Source: JASSUD01 sp031963045
GTDB lineage: Bacteria > Pseudomonadota > Gammaproteobacteria > Burkholderiales > Burkholderiaceae
Length of the DNA: 64,000 nt
Assembly: GCA_031963045.1 (NCBI GenBank)
Contig: JASSUK010000034.1
Coordinates: 1-64,000 of the forward strand
Direction: 5' to 3'
The position numbers were made by a program, and so were the translations under genes. A model generated the notes under the pieces. It made no database searches and had not been told where the DNA came from. It saw only the letters and a program-made list of their open reading frames with translations. Positions 62,519 to 64,000 of this stretch are shown here, piece after piece. How positions within the stretch are numbered: the first letter of the stretch is position 1; every line of letters starts with the position of its first letter.

Positions 62519-63607
62519 ATGCTTATTCTCGGCCTAGAAAGCTCCTGTGATGAAACAGGAATAGCGCTCTACGACACCCAGCGCGGTTTGCTCGCGCAAG
62601 CACTACATTCTCAAGTTGATTTGCATGCGGTACACGGCGGCGTAGTGCCTGAACTAGCGGCACGGGATCATATTCAGCGCGGCTTACCCTTGCTCAAACA
62701 AGTGCTGCAGGATGCAAATGTGCTGCCTGCTTCTATCGATGCGATTGCTTTCACACAAGGGCCCGGTCTAGCCGGGGCATTACTGGTTGGAGCGGGGTTA
62801 GCAAATAGCTTAGCACTGGCTTGGAATAAGCCTGTTATTGGCATTCATCATCTTGAAGGACATCTACTCTCTCCTTTAATCGATGCGCCTCCTGCACTTT
62901 TATTTGCTCCTCCCTCTGAAGCTTCCCTGCCCTCTTCTCACTCATGCGCGCCAGGAAGCACGCCTTCTTTCCCATTCGTAGCACTATTGGTATCAGGTGG
63001 ACATACCCAGCTCATGCATGTAGAGGAGGTTGGTCGCTATACGCTGCTCGGTGAAACGCTAGATGATGCAGCGGGTGAGGCTTTTGATAAAACGGCCAAA
63101 TTGATTGGTCTGGGCTATCCTGGTGGAGCGGCTCTGTCAGAACTCGCTTTGCAGGGACGCGCGGGAGCTGTAGTTTTACCGCGCCCCATGTTGCATTCAG
63201 GCAATCTCGATTTTAGTTTTAGTGGTTTAAAGACAGCCGTTTTAACACAGGTACGCCGACATTGCGCCCCCCTCACACTGAGCGAGCGGGCAGATCTTGC
63301 TCGTGGATTTGTAGATGCAGCGGTAGAGGTACTCGTTTCTAAATCACTCAAAGCATTAGAACAAACCGGTTTAAAACAACTGGTTGTAGCAGGCGGAGTA
63401 GGTGCCAATATGCAATTGCGACAGGCATTGCATGCAGCTACACAAGCCGTAGGCAAAACGGTTCATTACCCCGCCCCCGAGCTATGCACGGATAACGGCG
63501 CAATGATCGCCTTTGCAGGCGCCCTACGCCTACACCGTTGGCCCGAGCAAGCCCACACGCATTACGCTTTTACGGTCAAGCCCCGTTGGGAGCTATCAGA
63601 GGCTTAG
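62519..63607 (+). CDS. tsaD: tRNA N6-adenosine threonylcarbamoyltransferase
   Basis: 362 aa (Gcp/Kae1). Places threonylcarbamoyl on A37 of ANN-decoding tRNAs with TsaB/E; essential. ASKHA fold: ILGLESSCDETGIALYD, IAFTQGPGLAGALLVG, Fe-binding HHLEGHLLSP, LVSGGHTQL, GEAFDKTAKLIGLGYPGG and VAGGVGANMQLRQ. An insert of ~25 residues (PPSEASLPSSHSC) follows HLEGH. Convergent with rimO. Confidence 0.97.
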   Translation: MLILGLESSCDETGIALYDTQRGLLAQALHSQVDLHAVHGGVVPELAARDHIQRGLPLLKQVLQDANVLPASIDAIAFTQGPGLAGALLVGAGLANSLALAWNKPVIGIHHLEGHLLSPLIDAPPALLFAPPSEASLPSSHSCAPGSTPSFPFVALLVSGGHTQLMHVEEVGRYTLLGETLDDAAGEAFDKTAKLIGLGYPGGAALSELALQGRAGAVVLPRPMLHSGNLDFSFSGLKTAVLTQVRRHCAPLTLSERADLARGFVDAAVEVLVSKSLKALEQTGLKQLVVAGGVGANMQLRQALHAATQAVGKTVHYPAPELCTDNGAMIAFAGALRLHRWPEQAHTHYAFTVKPRWELSEA

Positions 63608-63618
63608 AGAGTATTTAA

Positions 63619-63644
63619 GCGGCATCCTTGTTTATGGATGCCGC
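63619..63644. terminator. Hairpin between convergent tsaD and rimO
   Basis: GCGGCATCC - TTGTTTAT - GGATGCCGC, perfect 9-bp stem; no T-run. Confidence 0.45.
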
Positions 63645-63666
63645 CTACAAAATGCAGACCTGCTTT

Positions 63667-64000
63667 TTAATCCGGCTGCGCAACGCGCTCTCCGTACAAA
63701 TCATGTCCCTTTGCTTCACGGATTTTCACAAAAGCGAATTCTCCAACGCGGCAAGGTGCCAAAGGCACTGCTGCTCTAAGACCCTTCTTTTGTCTAGATG
63801 CGCCAGAAGAAGATTGGTGGCTCATATAAACTAATCCATCAATTTCTGGTGCATCTGCAGCAGAGCGCCCTATCGCCCCTTCTGGACCCACTTCATCGAT
63901 CAGCACTTGCAATACCTGGCCTTCTTTTCGCTTTAAGCGCTGTGCTGAAACGGTTTCTGCCACTTCCATAAAACGCGCACGGCGCTCTTCGCGCAAGGCT
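63667..64000 (-). CDS. rimO: Ribosomal protein S12 methylthiotransferase, C-terminal part
   Basis: Only the last ~110 residues are in the window; the frame runs off the right edge. RRARFMEVAETVSAQRL, VLIDEVGPEGAIGRSAADAPEIDGLVYM and FAFVKIREAKGHDLYG are the end of the radical-SAM core and the TRAM domain of RimO, which adds a methylthio group to Asp89 of S12. A near relative is MiaB, but RSAADAPEIDG is RimO-specific. Confidence 0.9.
   Translation of the reverse strand, partial: ALREERRARFMEVAETVSAQRLKRKEGQVLQVLIDEVGPEGAIGRSAADAPEIDGLVYMSHQSSSGASRQKKGLRAAVPLAPCRVGEFAFVKIREAKGHDLYGERVAQPD

Overview
The window comes from a moderately AT-rich betaproteobacterium of the Burkholderiaceae. The housekeeping genes and their order (rnr-rlmB-rpiA; minCDE; cysS-alkA-accA-tilS; TPR-ppiB-lpxH; uvrC-pgsA; earP-efp) are of Burkholderia type. 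Between them lie very large WD40/NACHT/pentapeptide proteins, F-box-like proteins, an Rpn nuclease, decayed insertion sequences and many short palindromic repeats. This mix suggests a host-associated Burkholderiaceae such as the fungal endosymbionts Mycoavidus or Ca. Glomeribacter. That assignment is inference; no marker gene here proves it.

Layout. 1-15.7 kb is an accessory island. It opens with the 3' part of an F-box/ankyrin/pentapeptide/WD40 protein, followed by a small orphan gene behind a palindrome-overlapped promoter. Then come two copies of one ancestral block: a helical/TroA-lobe gene (-), a NACHT-pentapeptide-WD40 gene (+) and an F-box-like gene (-). Copy 1 (about 3.7-7.6 kb) has lost all but the last ~50 bp of the NACHT gene region. 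Copy 2 (about 7.8-15.7 kb) keeps the NACHT gene, but its TroA-lobe gene is frameshifted and cut by an IS3-family remnant. 15.8-24.9 kb is mostly core: rpiA, rlmB, rnr, a TonB-like lipoprotein, minE-minD-minC, yaaA and tRNA-Gly(CCC). 25.3-31.1 kb holds a 1,899-residue TPR/NACHT/pentapeptide protein with about 14 WD40 repeats. 31.8-41.5 kb has an MHS-type transporter, a GST, yggU and a pirin, trmB, pcm, bioY, a rhodanese, a coiled-coil gene, an AFG1/ZapE ATPase and lpdA. 41.5-56.8 kb holds tilS, accA, alkA, cysS, a TPR protein, ppiB, lpxH, an Rpn nuclease, trmJ, suhB, pgsA, uvrC and earP. 57-62 kb has a lineage-specific membrane protein, efp and two paralogous large unknown proteins separated by near-identical repeats. 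The window closes with tsaD and the 3' end of rimO.

Themes. (1) Three large proteins share one C-terminal module (helical linker, pentapeptide repeats, WD40 propeller, short tail motif) attached to different N-terminal halves. They look like sensor/effector proteins diversifying by domain exchange. (2) Two families of short dispersed palindromic repeats fill many intergenic gaps. Family 1 has the core GTAGGTTGGTGGTGA...CCCCAACATG, sometimes inside longer elements ending in TGATGTTACG. Family 2 has ends AGGGCGTGTCCTCAATTG. The two have fused once, and the duplicated blocks give a filled/empty comparison for family 1. (3) EarP and EF-P with Arg32 indicate arginine-rhamnosylated EF-P.
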